In this document: positions 22,564 to 34,370 of the stretch, in pieces
Layout: the number at the start of each line of letters is the position of its first letter
Position numbering within the stretch: the first letter of the stretch is position 1
The notes under the pieces: model-generated
The model's database searches: none
Told to the model about the DNA's origin: nothing
The model's input: only the letters and a program-made list of their open reading frames with translations
Program-made: the position numbers and the translations under genes
Assembly (NCBI GenBank): GCA_025506515.1
Contig: CM046442.1
Location: 9,112,596 to 9,176,595, forward strand
DNA length: 64,000 bases
Reading direction: 5' to 3'
Origin: Flaveria trinervia
Lineage: Eukaryota > Streptophyta > Magnoliopsida > Asterales > Asteraceae

Positions 22564-23219
22564 AATCAGAAGAACATACGCATTCTAGACCTTAATTTTG
22601 AAAGAGAAGGCACATTTGTTTTTTAACAACACAGTTAGTTGACCACCTTCGAGGTGTCTAGATATCTTCAATTCCCCGTTGTTTCCACCCTTTCCAATCA
22701 TTAGATATGTTCGTTTAGAGCAAAGGTTCCTATATATATTTGGTTTGATGAGAGAGAGACGAGAAATTTGAAGAAGAAAAAAAAAATAACCGCCAATGGA
22801 GTGTTGCCCCCTTGGGACCCCCACTACTTGGACTAGCTTTTATATCTATTTTTCAAAAATTAATGCCACAACGGTGCTCCCGCTAAGCAACTTGCAGGGT
22901 ATAAGTAACTAGTTACTTTCTATTGTCCTATTTTCTTTCCCTGTAATAATCATAATCAATAAAAAAACAACAGAATTGTAAATTCTTTCAATTTTACTTA
23001 AACTAATGCTCACATTTCGAATCTCCAACTATCAAAATCTTTTTAGATAGCAATTTCAAACACAAGTACTTCGATATCTAAAAACATATTTATAAAAACA
23101 TATAGAAAGTAGTGGAAGAGACTAGAACAAAAAAAGTCAATAGAGAAATATCTTTCTATCCGCAATTCAAAAAAATCTTTAATTGACAAACAAAGAAATC
23201 CTAAAACTGCTAAGAATAA
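22564..23219. other. AT-rich intergenic DNA
   Basis: No gene recognised. 22790-22830 (CAATGGAGTGTTGCCCCCTT) could be the right end of the Harbinger-like remnant. The rest is AT-rich. Confidence 0.4.
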
Positions 23220-24882
23220 ACTGGTGTGACATCCGGTAAATTTCCGTTACCAAACTCCGTTAGTTCCGTTAAGTCTTGTATACACGTGTCGTGAGCACAC
23301 ACTAGTTGTCGTTTAACGTTGGTGACCTAATAATAATGGATAATGTTAGTTTGATGTGAATCTAATTGATTATGTGAGTATTGGGTTATGTTTATGTGTT
23401 TACACATTAATTTAAAAGGTTAATTAGAAAATTAATCGCGTAACGCGGAAACGTGCCTTTTTGTTCGTATGTCTTGTGTTTTTATAAAGATAAGATATAT
23501 AATGATTTTCATAAGTCTATATCATTATATTATGAAGTTAAAAACACTTTACAAAGAGTTTAAAGCCTAGTTTTTATAAAATACAAATTACAAGGGTTAA
23601 AAGGGTAATATGTAAATTAAAATTAAACAAAACACCCAAACCCTAATCCCCACCCCCCATTCGGCCGCAACTCCCTTTCCAAACCCCCTCCCTTTGCGAA
23701 TTCGATCAAGAACAAGTTAGAAAGCACCAATTTGATTCGATTTCAAGGATTACAACACATAGGAAACATCAATTTCAAGCAATTACACGTTTAAAGGTTA
23801 GGTTTTTCAAGTTTTTGTGAGTTGTTCATGGTGGCCAAATCTTGGTTGCGAAATTGACCTTCATGAGGTCGAATTTGATGTTTTTTGGTGATGTTAGTAT
23901 GTTAGTTAGATTGTATATATGTTAGTTAACGTCGATTATGCATGAATTCTATGTTTTTAGTGGATTGATCATGAACCTTGTGTATGAAACAAACCCTAAT
24001 TCGAAAATGCTATGATTATGCATGATGGATGATTGCTTGATGAATGTATGATGATTAATAGGTTGTATGAATGTTAGAATACATTGATTATGCAAGAAAG
24101 TTGGGATTTTGATGCATTGTTCATAGGTTACTAAGAATAGTAACTTTATTTTGCATGTAATGTTGAATTATGGATGGTATGATGTTATGGATGTATTCAT
24201 GATGATGATTAGATGCTAGATTGTTGTTATGAATGCTAGAAATATTTAATTTGATGTTGTTGTTCATAGCTTGCCAAAAGTAGAAACTTTTGTTCATGAG
24301 GATTGTTAGATTATGGTGATTAGGTGTTGTTGATCATGCTTAGATGATGATATGAGTTTGAATTGGTATAATATTGATGAATTTATGAATACATTGGATG
24401 GTTGTAAGATGTTGGGATGTACTTTCCCAAAAGGGAAACTTTATTTGCATAACGTCTGAAAAATGATAGCTTGAATATGTTTGGGATGGTAGGAGCATGT
24501 TAGTATGATCTTGGGTGAATTCTAAGGTGATGAAACATGTTGAATTAGTTGTATGGGATGTTTTGGATAATCATGGATGATGTTTGGTCTTTGATAGTCA
24601 TGTATGATGTTGGTGTTGATTAGTAGTTAGGACATCATGTTTGGGACTGGAAATTGATTGTTGTGATGTTCGTTGAATGCAATGCATATGGTTAATGAAT
24701 ATGGTTATGATCATCATACACGCGTGCGAATCTGAGGCCCCTACTTAGTAGGATTGGCAGGGTTTAGGATGTGAAGTCGTGATTGGCTTCACATGGCATG
24801 TAGTGAGTGGTTTGATCTTTGTGTGACATGTTAGTTATGTTATAACTAGTGGATATGTTAATGTTCTAGATTCGCATGACTT

Positions 24883-26811
24883 GTATGTGTAAGGCCCCGT
24901 TCCCGGGACGCTTACAGCTGGGTTCTCATCGCACATAAAATGTATAATTGCATTTGTATTTCATAAATCGCAGCGGAAAACTAAAACAATCTTTCATTTC
25001 CATGTAAATGCTTTTGCAAGTTACTACAACATTCATTACAAAATAGCTTGTTCGCATTACAATGCAAAAACATTAATCAAAAGAATGCCATCCCAAAAGA
25101 GCTGAGTAGCTTCACGGTGTGCCATCCTCAGAAAACATTACCTGTCAACTGGAAAACATATAAAAAGTCAGCATTGCTGAGTGAGTTCTAGTTTTATTAC
25201 AACACATACTTTACTTTCATATAAAACCATTCGTTACTTTTACATGATCACACATCGTACGTACACATAGATAATATCATTATTATCTTGTTCATTCATT
25301 CATTCGTTCATTCGTTCTTTATGACTTTACTTGCGCATCGGACATCATCCGTACCAATACCATGTGCTACACCCCGGTTAGTCGTAGCTACCGGGCCGAA
25401 GTCAATAAATGAACAGCTAAACGTATGCCACGGTACTAGGAGTAACCATCAGTCTTAGCTACTGGGCCGAAGTCAATAAATGAACAACTAAACGTATGCC
25501 ACAGTACTAGGGGTGAGCGGTAGAGGTTCTACATTAAGGGTCAATCACAAAGAAGGACCGTTATCCGATGCATGCAAGACGTTTCATTCGTTCATTAATG
25601 CATGCATTCAACATCGTGTTCCTCTTTCATTATCTTTCACTTTACGTTACATAATACTTCGTTTATTCCTTATCATAACACGTAAAGTTATGGGAAAGAT
25701 AAACATACATCATAATAAGTAACATAACACACACAGTCATCATTATCATACAGGGCAACACCATACATACATAACGTGCATAAACTTGCAACATCATCAT
25801 CATGCCCAGCCTGCTTTCTAAGGCCTCAAGCGTCATCTTACAAACTCTTATGGGAGCCTTTACATCAAAACTTACATCTGCACTTTCCTCCGAACGTCAG
25901 AAGTCAATCTACACCTTCCTCGGGTGCAACAGCCCTATTCGGGCGTATGGACACCCTTCAGTCGCATGACCTCCATGTGACTGAACATCATGCGATTGAA
26001 CTCAAACGGATGAACATTTAGGCGAATGAACATCCAGTCGTGCGAATGGACAATGCGGATGGACCTCATGCGAATGGGATTAATGCGGAAGGGCACTTAT
26101 GCGACTGGACCTTCAATCGCATGACCTCCATGCGACTGGCCTTTCAATCGTGCGAATGGACCTTAAATCGTGTGAATGGACCCCAATCACATCCTAGTCG
26201 GCCGTATGGCCTCCATTCGGCCTCCAGTCGGTCGCCTAGCCCTAACTGATGCAGAATGCAGTTCATCCCGACTGCAGCCGAGGGTTTTCAGCCTCCAAAC
26301 TCATCTAAACCCATTTTAAGCCTAAATCGACCATCCTAAACCTTAGGAATGCATACCATAACACCATACAAGCACACACACGCCCGGAAACATACACGAA
26401 ACGCATCACACACATCACACCCAAATGGGTCAAACACATACACATACAAAAACGGGTTTTTATGCTTTCCAGCCCCAAAATCGTTTGAAAACAAGTAAAA
26501 GTGGGGTTATAGAACTCACACAAACGAGCACAACGTTAAGGTCTTCGATTTGGCTTGCTTCACGATGATTTTTGGCGACCCGAACCAACCCGAACCGACA
26601 CTTTTCCTCTTTTTCTCTTCTTTCTCTCTTCTCCCCTTTCTTTGGCTGATTTGTGAGTGTGGGGGAGAGGGTAAGGGCTGCCCTCTCCCTTATATACTCC
26701 CCCTCACCCGACTTTCTTTCGTTGGCGAGTTTGGTCCCTCGACTTTGGACTTTATTTTATTTTCTTTCTTCACCGGCTTAAAAATAATAAATATCCGGGT
26801 GTTACAGTATG
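24883..26811 (-). mobile_element. Inverted solo LTR, family A type (TSD GTATG)
   Basis: 24888-26806 (1919 bp) starts TGTAAGGCCCCGTTCCC and ends CGGGTGTTACA, the reverse complement of the family A LTR ends. Perfect 5-bp duplications GTATG lie at 24883-24887 and 26807-26811. In its sense it has a TATA box (26696-26689), the 71-bp duplication (about 25511-25371) and a diverged GCGACTGG-type minisatellite (about 26260-25950). It is a diverged subtype and not a recent copy of 9120-11351. Confidence 0.94.
25950..26260 (-). repeat. Degenerate GCGACTGGAGGTCATGCG minisatellite
   Basis: Imperfect units of about 20-25 bp with cores GCGACTGG, GCGAATGG and CATGCGA (written here as CCAGTCGC, CCATTCGC and TCGCATG on the plus strand). 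It is at the same place as the minisatellites of the other A LTRs and close in sequence to 1405-1700. Confidence 0.6.
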
Positions 26812-27902
26812 ATACTTGGTTGTATGATGATCTAAGTGTTACACCTGGATGATATAGCATACATATGTTCTATTTGAATGTTAACTATGTATGATATATG
26901 TGTATGATTACTTGAATGGTTTACAACACATAAAGTCACCAACGGGTCAAACGGGTCAACTAGGTCAAACATGTCTGTTTTATTTGAAATCTTGAGTCCT
27001 TGGTTGTAGTGTACTTAGGTTTCACATGTTCTTTGATTACACGTACTCATGCACTTATATGATCTAGGTAACCTCTGAAGGTTGTCTGTCTATTCTGTTT
27101 GACAAGTCAAACTCTGTGTATCTAAACGCATATCAGGTGAGTTCATGTCCCATTTTTTATTTACTCTCTTGGGGGAGATAGCATACTGGTAAATCACGAA
27201 CGCTTTATGTATTTAAGTTGTGTACAATATTATATAGTGTTGATGTCATGGAAAAGTCCTCACACTTTCGAATTGTTAATATTGATTAGCGGGGAAATTT
27301 GGGTAGTACTACTGGGTCTGACGAGCCCCACCTGTGTGACTCGAGGTCAACTGGGTGCAAGTTGTCCTAATGAACATTGTCACGACCTGTTAAGTCGTGG
27401 GAGGAGGCAACAACGTAACACAGTCAGCTTCAATTGCGAAATCACTATGAAATAATATTTATTATTAATGGACTAGTTATCTGTTACAATACGCTACTTG
27501 TACATCTCTATTATTAAACTTTTTATATTTGAATATCTCTTGAACTCACCAACCATTGTGTTTACATTTTTAGTATGCTATTCTCAGGTCATTAGCTTGC
27601 TTGCCATAGGAGCACTGCATGGTCCACTGCATTCTATGACACGGTCTTCAAGACAATTTTATCATTTTAATAATTAATGATTTCTTTTTTGGGATTGGCA
27701 CGTGTTTTGCCACAATTATACTTTTATTACTTTGGTTTGTTTTCAAAACGCTTCCGCACTGTTTAATTTATTTACTTTGGATTGATTTCATTTAAATTAT
27801 GGCATATAGAGTCGTTCTGAGTAACTATTGACTGTGATCCTGGTTTGTTCACACGCCTCGCGGTAAAACTCCGCAAGTGGATTTTGAGGGTGTGACAACT
27901 GG

Positions 27903-28130
27903 GTTCTTTCCATTTCATATAATATTTTTAATTTTAGTTATATTAGATTGTTTTTTATTTAATATAATTTTTTCTCCATCTACTTCTCTCTCAAAATTCC
28001 TTCACTATGGATCAACGTGGGTAGTGGGAACCAAGTAGTGGAGGAGACTAGAACAAAAATCATGGCTGAGGCTATTTGCAAATCAGTGCCTAATATGTGA
28101 AATCACATAAAATATTGTAGCTACCGACAT
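27903..28130. other. Short AT-rich spacer between two B LTRs
   Basis: No gene recognised. 28022-28060 (GTAGTGGAGGAGACTAGAAC) resembles 23110-23130, suggesting both come from one older repeat. Confidence 0.4.
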
Positions 28131-30864
28131 TGTGACACCCTCAAAATCCACTTGCGGAGTTTTACCGCGAGGCGTGTGAACAAACCAGGATCACAGTCAA
28201 TAGTTACTCAGAACGACTCTAAATGCCATAATTTAAACAAAATCAACCAAAATACAAACTTTAAACAATGCGGAAGCGTTTTTGAAAACAACCCAAGTCA
28301 ATAAAGTATAACTATGGCAAAACAAGTGCCAACCCAAAAAGTAAACTATAATTGTTAAAATGTCAAATTGTCTTGAAGCATCGTGTCTTAAAATGCAATG
28401 AACCGTGCAGTGCTCCTATGGCAAGCAAGCTAAGGACCTGAGAAAAGCATACTAAAATGTCAACACATAGGTTGGTGAGTTCAAGAGTTTGAGTCCAATA
28501 AACATGTAAACAGTTGTGATATATATAAGCAGTGCATGGTAATAGATAGCTAGTCTATTATCAGTAAATATTAATACATAGTGATTTTGCAATTGAAGCT
28601 GACTGTGATAGTTGTTGCCTCCTGTAACGACTTACCATGTCGTGACAATGTTCAATAGGACAAATTGCACCCGGTTGACCTTGAGTCACACAGGTGGGGC
28701 TCGTCAGACCCAGTAGTACTACCCAAGTTTCCCCGCTATTAAATATTAACAATTCAAAAGTGTGAGGACTTTTCCCATGGTAAACAACACTATATTAATA
28801 TTATACACAACTTAAATAATAAAAGCGTTCGTATAAATACCAGTATGCTATCTCCCCCAAAAGAGATTAAGTAAAGAGTGGGGCATGAACTCACCTGATG
28901 TATGCAAAGGTACTTAGGGTTTATTTTGAGAAACGAGAGGATAGCCACCTTCACAGGTTACCTAGATCATGTGAGTACATAAGTACGTGTAAATAAAAGA
29001 CATGTGAAACCCTAATCATACCAAAACCAAAGACTCAAGCTTCCAGAAAAACAGACACGTTTGACCTAGTTGACCCGTTGACCCGTTGGTGACATTATGA
29101 GTTATAATTCAAATAAAGCCAATGAGCACATACAACATACATGATTAACATTCAAATAGTATCATACATATGCTATATCAACCAGGTGTATCACTTAGAT
29201 CATCGTACAATCAAGTACTATACAAGTCATGCGAATCTAGAACATTAACATATCCATTAGTTATAATACAACTAACATGTCACACAAAGTTCAACCATTC
29301 ATCACATGCCATGTGAAGCCACTCACGACTTCACATCCTAAACCCTGCCAATCCTACTAAGTAGGGGCCTCAGATACGCACGCGTGTATAATGATCATAA
29401 CCATATTCTTTAAGCATATGCATTGTATCACAACATCACAACAATCAATTACCAGACCCAAGCATGATGTCCTACTACTACACAACATCCAAACCATACA
29501 TGATCACCAAGTCCAAATATCACACATGATTATCCAAGCATGCCATACAACTAATTTAACACGTTCTATCACACTAGAATCTATCTTTGAACATAATAGC
29601 AGGCTCCTAACATCCCAGACATGGTCATAACAGCATACTTCAACGTTTACACAAATAAAGTTTCCCTTTAGGAAAGAACATCCCAAAATATATCAAAAAT
29701 CCAAAGCATACATGAATTCATCAATAATATACCAATTCAAGCTCATACTACATCTAAGCATAATCAACCACATCCAAACATCATAATTCACCAAATCATA
29801 TCAAAAGTTACTATCTTTAGTAATGTATGAACTATACATGTGTTCTTGAATTCACCAATGATCACAACATCAATCTAACATCTAATTATCACCATGAACA
29901 CATCCATAACATCATAACATCCCTAGTTCAACATTTCATGCAAATAAAGTTACTATTATTAGTAACCTATGAACATCAACCCTAAATCATCGATTTCTTG
30001 CAAGATTCATGATTCCTAACATCCATACAACTTATTAATCACACACATTCATCAAACAACCATTATTCATCCATAATCATGCCCAAAATAGAATTAGGGT
30101 TTGACTAGAATCAAAACCCATGATTAAACCACTAAAAACATGTAATTCATCCATGATCGACGTTAACTAACATGTATTCAACCTAACTAACATATAAACA
30201 TCATCAAACAACATCCAATTCGACCTAATAAGGATCAATTTCGAATCTAAGGTTCGGCCATAAAGAAAAACATCACAAAACATGAAAAACCTAACCTTTA
30301 AACGTGTGTTAACTTGCAATTGATGATTCCCACGAGATGTATGCCTTGAAATAGATCCAAAATCGCAGGTATTATGTTGTTCAAGGCTAAATTCGAAGTG
30401 GGGAGAGGGAGAAGAGTGAAGTCGCGGCCGAAGGTGGGGAATTAGGGTTGAGGTTTTGTTTTATTAATTTTTTATTTACATATTTACCCTTTCAACCCTT
30501 GTAATTTGTATTTTATAAAAACTAAGCTTTAAACTCTTTGTAAAGTGTTTTTAACTTCATAATATAAAGATATAAACTTATAAAGTTCATTATATATCTT
30601 ATCTTTATAAAAACACAAGACATACGAATAAATAGACACGTTTCCGCGTTACGCAATAAATTCTTTAAGTAACGTTTATAAATGTGTAAACACATAAACA
30701 TAACCCAATATTCACATAATCACTTAGATTCACAACAAATTAACATTATTCATTATTATTAGGTCACCAACGTTCAACGACAACTAGTGTGTGCTCACGA
30801 CACGTGTATACAAGACTTAACGGAACTAACGGAGCTTGGTAACGGAAATTTAGCGGATGTCACA

Positions 30865-31040
30865 TTATCCCCATGTTGAAAGAATTTTCGTCCCGAAAAT
30901 TGCGTTACATGGTGAGAGTGTTCCATCACTGGTTTCCATCACTGGTCTACTGCATTGGCACACAGAAAGCGAATTCGGGTGAGTTTTGGATGAGTTGTCA
31001 CATCATCCCTATGTTGAAAGAAATTTCGTCCCGAAATTTA
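30865..31040 (-). promoter_or_regulatory. Duplicated PPT/LTR-start module (family B)
   Basis: In element sense there are two copies of the block TTTCGGGACGAAA, TTCTTTCAACATGGGGAT and TGTGACA. One (about 31040-31003) points to a boundary at 31002 (TGTGACAACTC). The other (about 30901-30865) points to the actual LTR start at 30864 (TGTGACATCC). They are about 138 bp apart. The same pair occurs at about 46784-46960 in the complete element. This gives two potential plus-strand primers and LTR ends. Confidence 0.75.
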
Positions 31041-31535
31041 AAGCAATACCTTCGTCTGCTGGCATCGTCCCTTCGAATAGTTGAGGGTACTTAAGCTTCA
31101 TTTGATCTTCCCGTTCCCACGTGAATTCGGTCCACGTCGCGAATTCCAACGGATTTTAACAATAGGTATCTTGCTCTGCTTAAGTGTTTTCACCTCACGA
31201 TCCATCACCTCACTGGTTCTTCAACAAAACGCAATTGTTCATCCACCTGAATTTCTTCTAGTGGTACGACCGTCGTTTCATCAGTTATGCACTTCTTCAA
31301 GTTTGACACGTGAAATACATCATGAATTCCACTTAGCGAATCAGGTATGGCTAATCGATAGGCTACTGGACCTACTCTTTCCACTATCTCAATGGTCCAA
31401 CGTACCTCGGATTTAGTTTCCCTCGTTTACCAAACCGAACTACGCCTTTCCATGGTGAGACTTTCAACAAAACCTTGTCACTAACCTGAAACTCTAAAGG
31501 TTTCCGTCTCTTGTCAGCATAACTCTTTTGCCTAT
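31041..31535 (-). pseudogene. Integrase C-terminus and chromodomain (family B, truncated copy)
   Basis: On the minus strand about 31450-31420 reads KVSPWKGVVRFG, and about 31150-31060 reads IVKIRWNSRRGP followed by a frame break (one base missing relative to the complete copy). The W-x-x-R-R-G-P pattern is the chromodomain core. Additional breaks in 31150-31400 prevent a continuous frame. Confidence 0.7.
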
Positions 31536-32390
31536 CCCGCGTTGCAGCCATACGGTCCGTATCTGTATAATTTTCTCAGTCGTCTCATGAATAACTCGGG
31601 ACCTGTTATCTGACTATCACCAATTTCTGCCCAGCAAACCGGTGATCGACATTTTCTCCCATACAACGCCTCGAAAGGTGCTGCCTGTATACTAGTGTGA
31701 TAGCTGTTGTTATAAGAAAACTCCACCAATGGCAGGTGAATTCCCAGTTATTCCCGAAGTCAATCACACAAGCATGTAGCATATCCTCCAACATCTGTAT
31801 AGTACGCTCACTCTGACCATCCGTCTGTGGATGATATGCAGTACTCATATCCAAACGTGTACCCAAGGATTTCTGCAATGATTGCCAGAAATGTGACGTG
31901 AAACGAGCGTCACGGTCGGAGATAATTGAGATCGGTACCCCATGTCTCGAAACGATCTCCTTGAGGTACAGGCGAGTTAACTTCTCCATCTTGTCGGTTT
32001 CCTTTATTGCAAGGAAATGAACAGACTTCGTCAATCGATCCACAATAACCCATATCGTGTCACAACCAGTACTAGTCCGGGGTAGCTTAGTAATGAAATC
32101 CATGGAGATTTGTTCCCATTTCCACATTGGAATCTCGGGTTGTTTTAATAGTCCGGATGGTTTTTGATATTCCACTTTTACCTTCGAGCAGGTCAAACAC
32201 TTGCTCACGTACGTAGCTACATCCGCTTTCATGTTAGGCCACCAATAGTGAGCCTTTAGGTCATGAGACATCTTGTCGGATCCAGGATGTATAGAATACT
32301 TAGATTTGTGTGCCTCGCTTATAACTAAGTCTCTTAGATTTCCATAACAGGCACCCAAAGTCTATCCATGAAATACCGAATTCCATCCTC
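31532..32390 (-). pseudogene. Integrase (family B, truncated copy)
   Basis: One long frame (32358-31606, 250 codons) holds the HHCC zinc domain (HKSKYSIHPGS, YWWPNM, KCLTC), the first catalytic Asp (ISMDFITKLP), the second (IISDRDARF) and the Glu (YHPQTDGQSERT). A frame change near 31745 moves the next block (MVEFSYNNSYHTS, ALYGRKCRSP) into another frame. Upstream continuity with RNase H is also broken near 32350. The domain is nearly complete but not expressed as one protein. Confidence 0.88.
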
Positions 32391-32890
32391 TTTCACCACT
32401 AGCTATTTATCCATTCCCCTTAACGACTCAGAATCAATATTTTCCACCTTTAAAGCTTCCATTTGTGCCTCCTTAACTTGTTCGGGCAGTTGGGTACTGA
32501 TAGTAAGCTGTAAAGCTCGCATCCGTCGGGGTTTAGCTGTTTCCTTCCTGCTTAAGGCATCGGCAACTACGTTCGCCTTTCCCGGATGATACTTAATTGC
32601 GCAATCATAATCATTTAGTAGTTCCACCCAACGTCGCTGCCTCATATTCAACTCTTTTTGCTCAAAGATATGTTGAAGACTCTTGTGATCGTGTAGATAG
32701 TGCACTTGGCACCGTACAATAATGTCTCCAGATCTTTAAGGCAAAAACGACTGCACCCAACTCTAAGTCATGGGTAGTATAGTTCTTCTCATGAACCTTT
32801 AGTTGTCTCGAGGCGTAAGCTATCACCTTGTCTCGTTGCATCAAGACACAACCAATCCTTGAATGGATGCATCGCAATACACCACAAAGT
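32391..32890 (-). pseudogene. RNase H (family B, truncated copy)
   Basis: Two overlapping frames carry VIAYASRQLKVHEKN, HDLELGAVVFALK, then (after a shift near 32700) DHKSLQHIFEQKELN and NVVADALSRKE. These are the E, D and D positions of the RNase H set. The first Asp block (DASIQG) lies around 32870 and is displaced by one frame. Order and spacing match the intact 427-codon frame at 47521-48804. Confidence 0.82.
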
Positions 32891-33101
32891 CATCTGTTCC
32901 CTCTGGTAATGCTAATATCGGGGCAGTACAGAGTTTTTGTTTTAATAACTGGAAAGCTGATTCTTGACTCTCAGTCCATTTGTATGTCGTTCCTTTATGA
33001 GTCAAGCTGTGAGAGGTTGTGCGATCTTAGAAAATCCTTTTATGAATCAGCGGTAATATCCTGCTAATCCAAGAAATTGCCTTATCTCGCTTGGTGTTTT
33101 G
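32891..33101 (-). pseudogene. RT connection segment (family B), cut by family C LTR
   Basis: The minus strand reads QFLGLAGYYR and FSKIAQPL-like text with frame breaks, homologous to 48809-49018. It ends at 33101 where the family C LTR starts. The remainder of RT, PR and gag of this copy is absent. Confidence 0.75.
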
Positions 33102-33481
33102 TGTGACATCCGTCACCTTAAGGTCCGTCGAACGACATAAATAACATGGAAATATTTTTAATTAATCTTCCTTTTCTTCATGAACTCCTGCTTTAAGGAA
33201 TCATGTCTGCTTATTCTTCCCTTGTGCCTGTACTTCCTTCGAGAACGTGTGTTAAGCATAAAACTTTTATAAATTTCATCACCATCACCACCAAATATAT
33301 CATTTTTAATTTCGATCATTGTCATTAATAAAACCATTTTAGGCTATCAAATGCCATTAAACACGCTTTTAACCGTAATATAACGAACATTTTAAGATCG
33401 TAATCAACCGAAACAAATTTTTGGGAAACTCGAGGGTTAAGTGCAGGGACTAAACTTGTAATTTTGCAAACTTGGGCTGGG

Positions 33482-33489
33482 TATATAAA
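33482..33489 (+). promoter_or_regulatory. LTR TATA box (family C)
   Basis: TATATAAA in the context CTGGGTATATAAACCCC, 380 bp into the LTR and followed by a pyrimidine-rich leader (33500-33560). It is the best promoter candidate in this LTR. Confidence 0.55.
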
Positions 33490-33844
33490 CCCCATTCCCA
33501 GCCATTTATCCTCATCTTCATCTTCTTCACCTTCAACATTTTCTCCACTTTCTCTCTCGATCTAACACCAAAAATCGTCACGTTTGTCGCGTTTTCACTG
33601 CCAAATATTGGTTATCATCGTGTATACGCGTTCCTAGCAGGTAGACAACCTTGTTCAACCGTTTTTGTTCGGTTTTACTGCTGCGTTTTCTAGGGTTTCG
33701 GGTGCTCGGGTTCATCCGAGCACATGAGGTCGAGTGGGTGCGTGTGAGGTCTTTCTGCTTGTGTTTCATGTTTGTGTATGTTTGTTGAGTGTTCTGGAGG
33801 TCCTCGTGGTATAAAACCCGCGCTAGAGTAGCTCGGGGGCTGCT

Positions 33845-34370
33845 CAGCCCGACCACAGTCGCGATTCTGCAGTTTGGGCGACTGGGTCTGTCATGCGATT
33901 GAGCCGTGCGACTGAGTGAGTCGTGCGACTGAATCATGCGTCTAAGTCAATCGTGCGACTGAGTTGTGCGAATAGGCATGTCGTGCGACTGAGTCGTGCG
34001 ACTGGGTGTTTGTATGCGATTGAGTCATGCGTGCGAATGAGTGTATACGATTGAGTCCTGCGTATGAATGATTGTGTGCGATTGAGTCAGGTGACCGACT
34101 GAGTGTATGCGATGTGCGTGTTTCGCACGACTGGAGTCCAATCGCACGAATGAAGGTTCAATCGCACGAAAGTAGCTAATTCGTACGATTGAGGGTTGAT
34201 TCGTGCGCATGGAGGTTGGGTCGTGCGAATGGGTGTGTTGTGTGGTACGACTGAGTCCAATCGCACGAATGAAGGTTCAATCGCACGAAAGTAGCTAATT
34301 CGCACGATTGAAGGTTGATTCGTACGAATTGAATGTGGGTCGAGCGTCTGGTCCCGTCGTGTGTCTGATG
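33845..34370 (+). repeat. GTGCGACTGAGTC minisatellite in the family C LTR
   Basis: Short units alternate GTCGTGCGACTGAG with GCGTGCGAATGAG, then longer units (about 34130-34330) with CAATCGCACGAATGAAGG and GCTAATTCGYACGATTG, one of which is duplicated over about 125 bp (34125-34200 and 34250-34320). The GCGACTGA/GCGAATGA cores match those of the family A LTR minisatellites, although the rest of the LTRs is unrelated. Confidence 0.7.

Larger units (their letters stand above)
23220..27902 (+). mobile_element. Solo LTR, family B (TSD ACTGG), with nested LTR
   Basis: LTR arms at 23225-24887 and 26812-27897 start TGTGACATCC and end GGGTGTGACA. Perfect duplications ACTGG lie at 23220-23224 and 27898-27902. 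Length without the insertion is about 2.75 kb, as for the other B LTRs. It is split by an inverted solo LTR of family A type. Confidence 0.94.
28131..33101 (-). mobile_element. Family B chromovirus, 3' half, inverted, truncated
   Basis: The 3' LTR is 28131-30864 (TGTGACACCC, a one-base variant of the usual TGTCACACCC, to GGATGTCACA; 2734 bp). It is followed on the right by the PPT modules (30865-31040) and, on the minus strand, by chromodomain, integrase, RNase H and the RT end. The body stops at 33101, at the start of a family C LTR. No gag, PR, 5' LTR or matching TSD is found beyond. Homologous positions in the complete copy run to about 49018. Confidence 0.92.
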
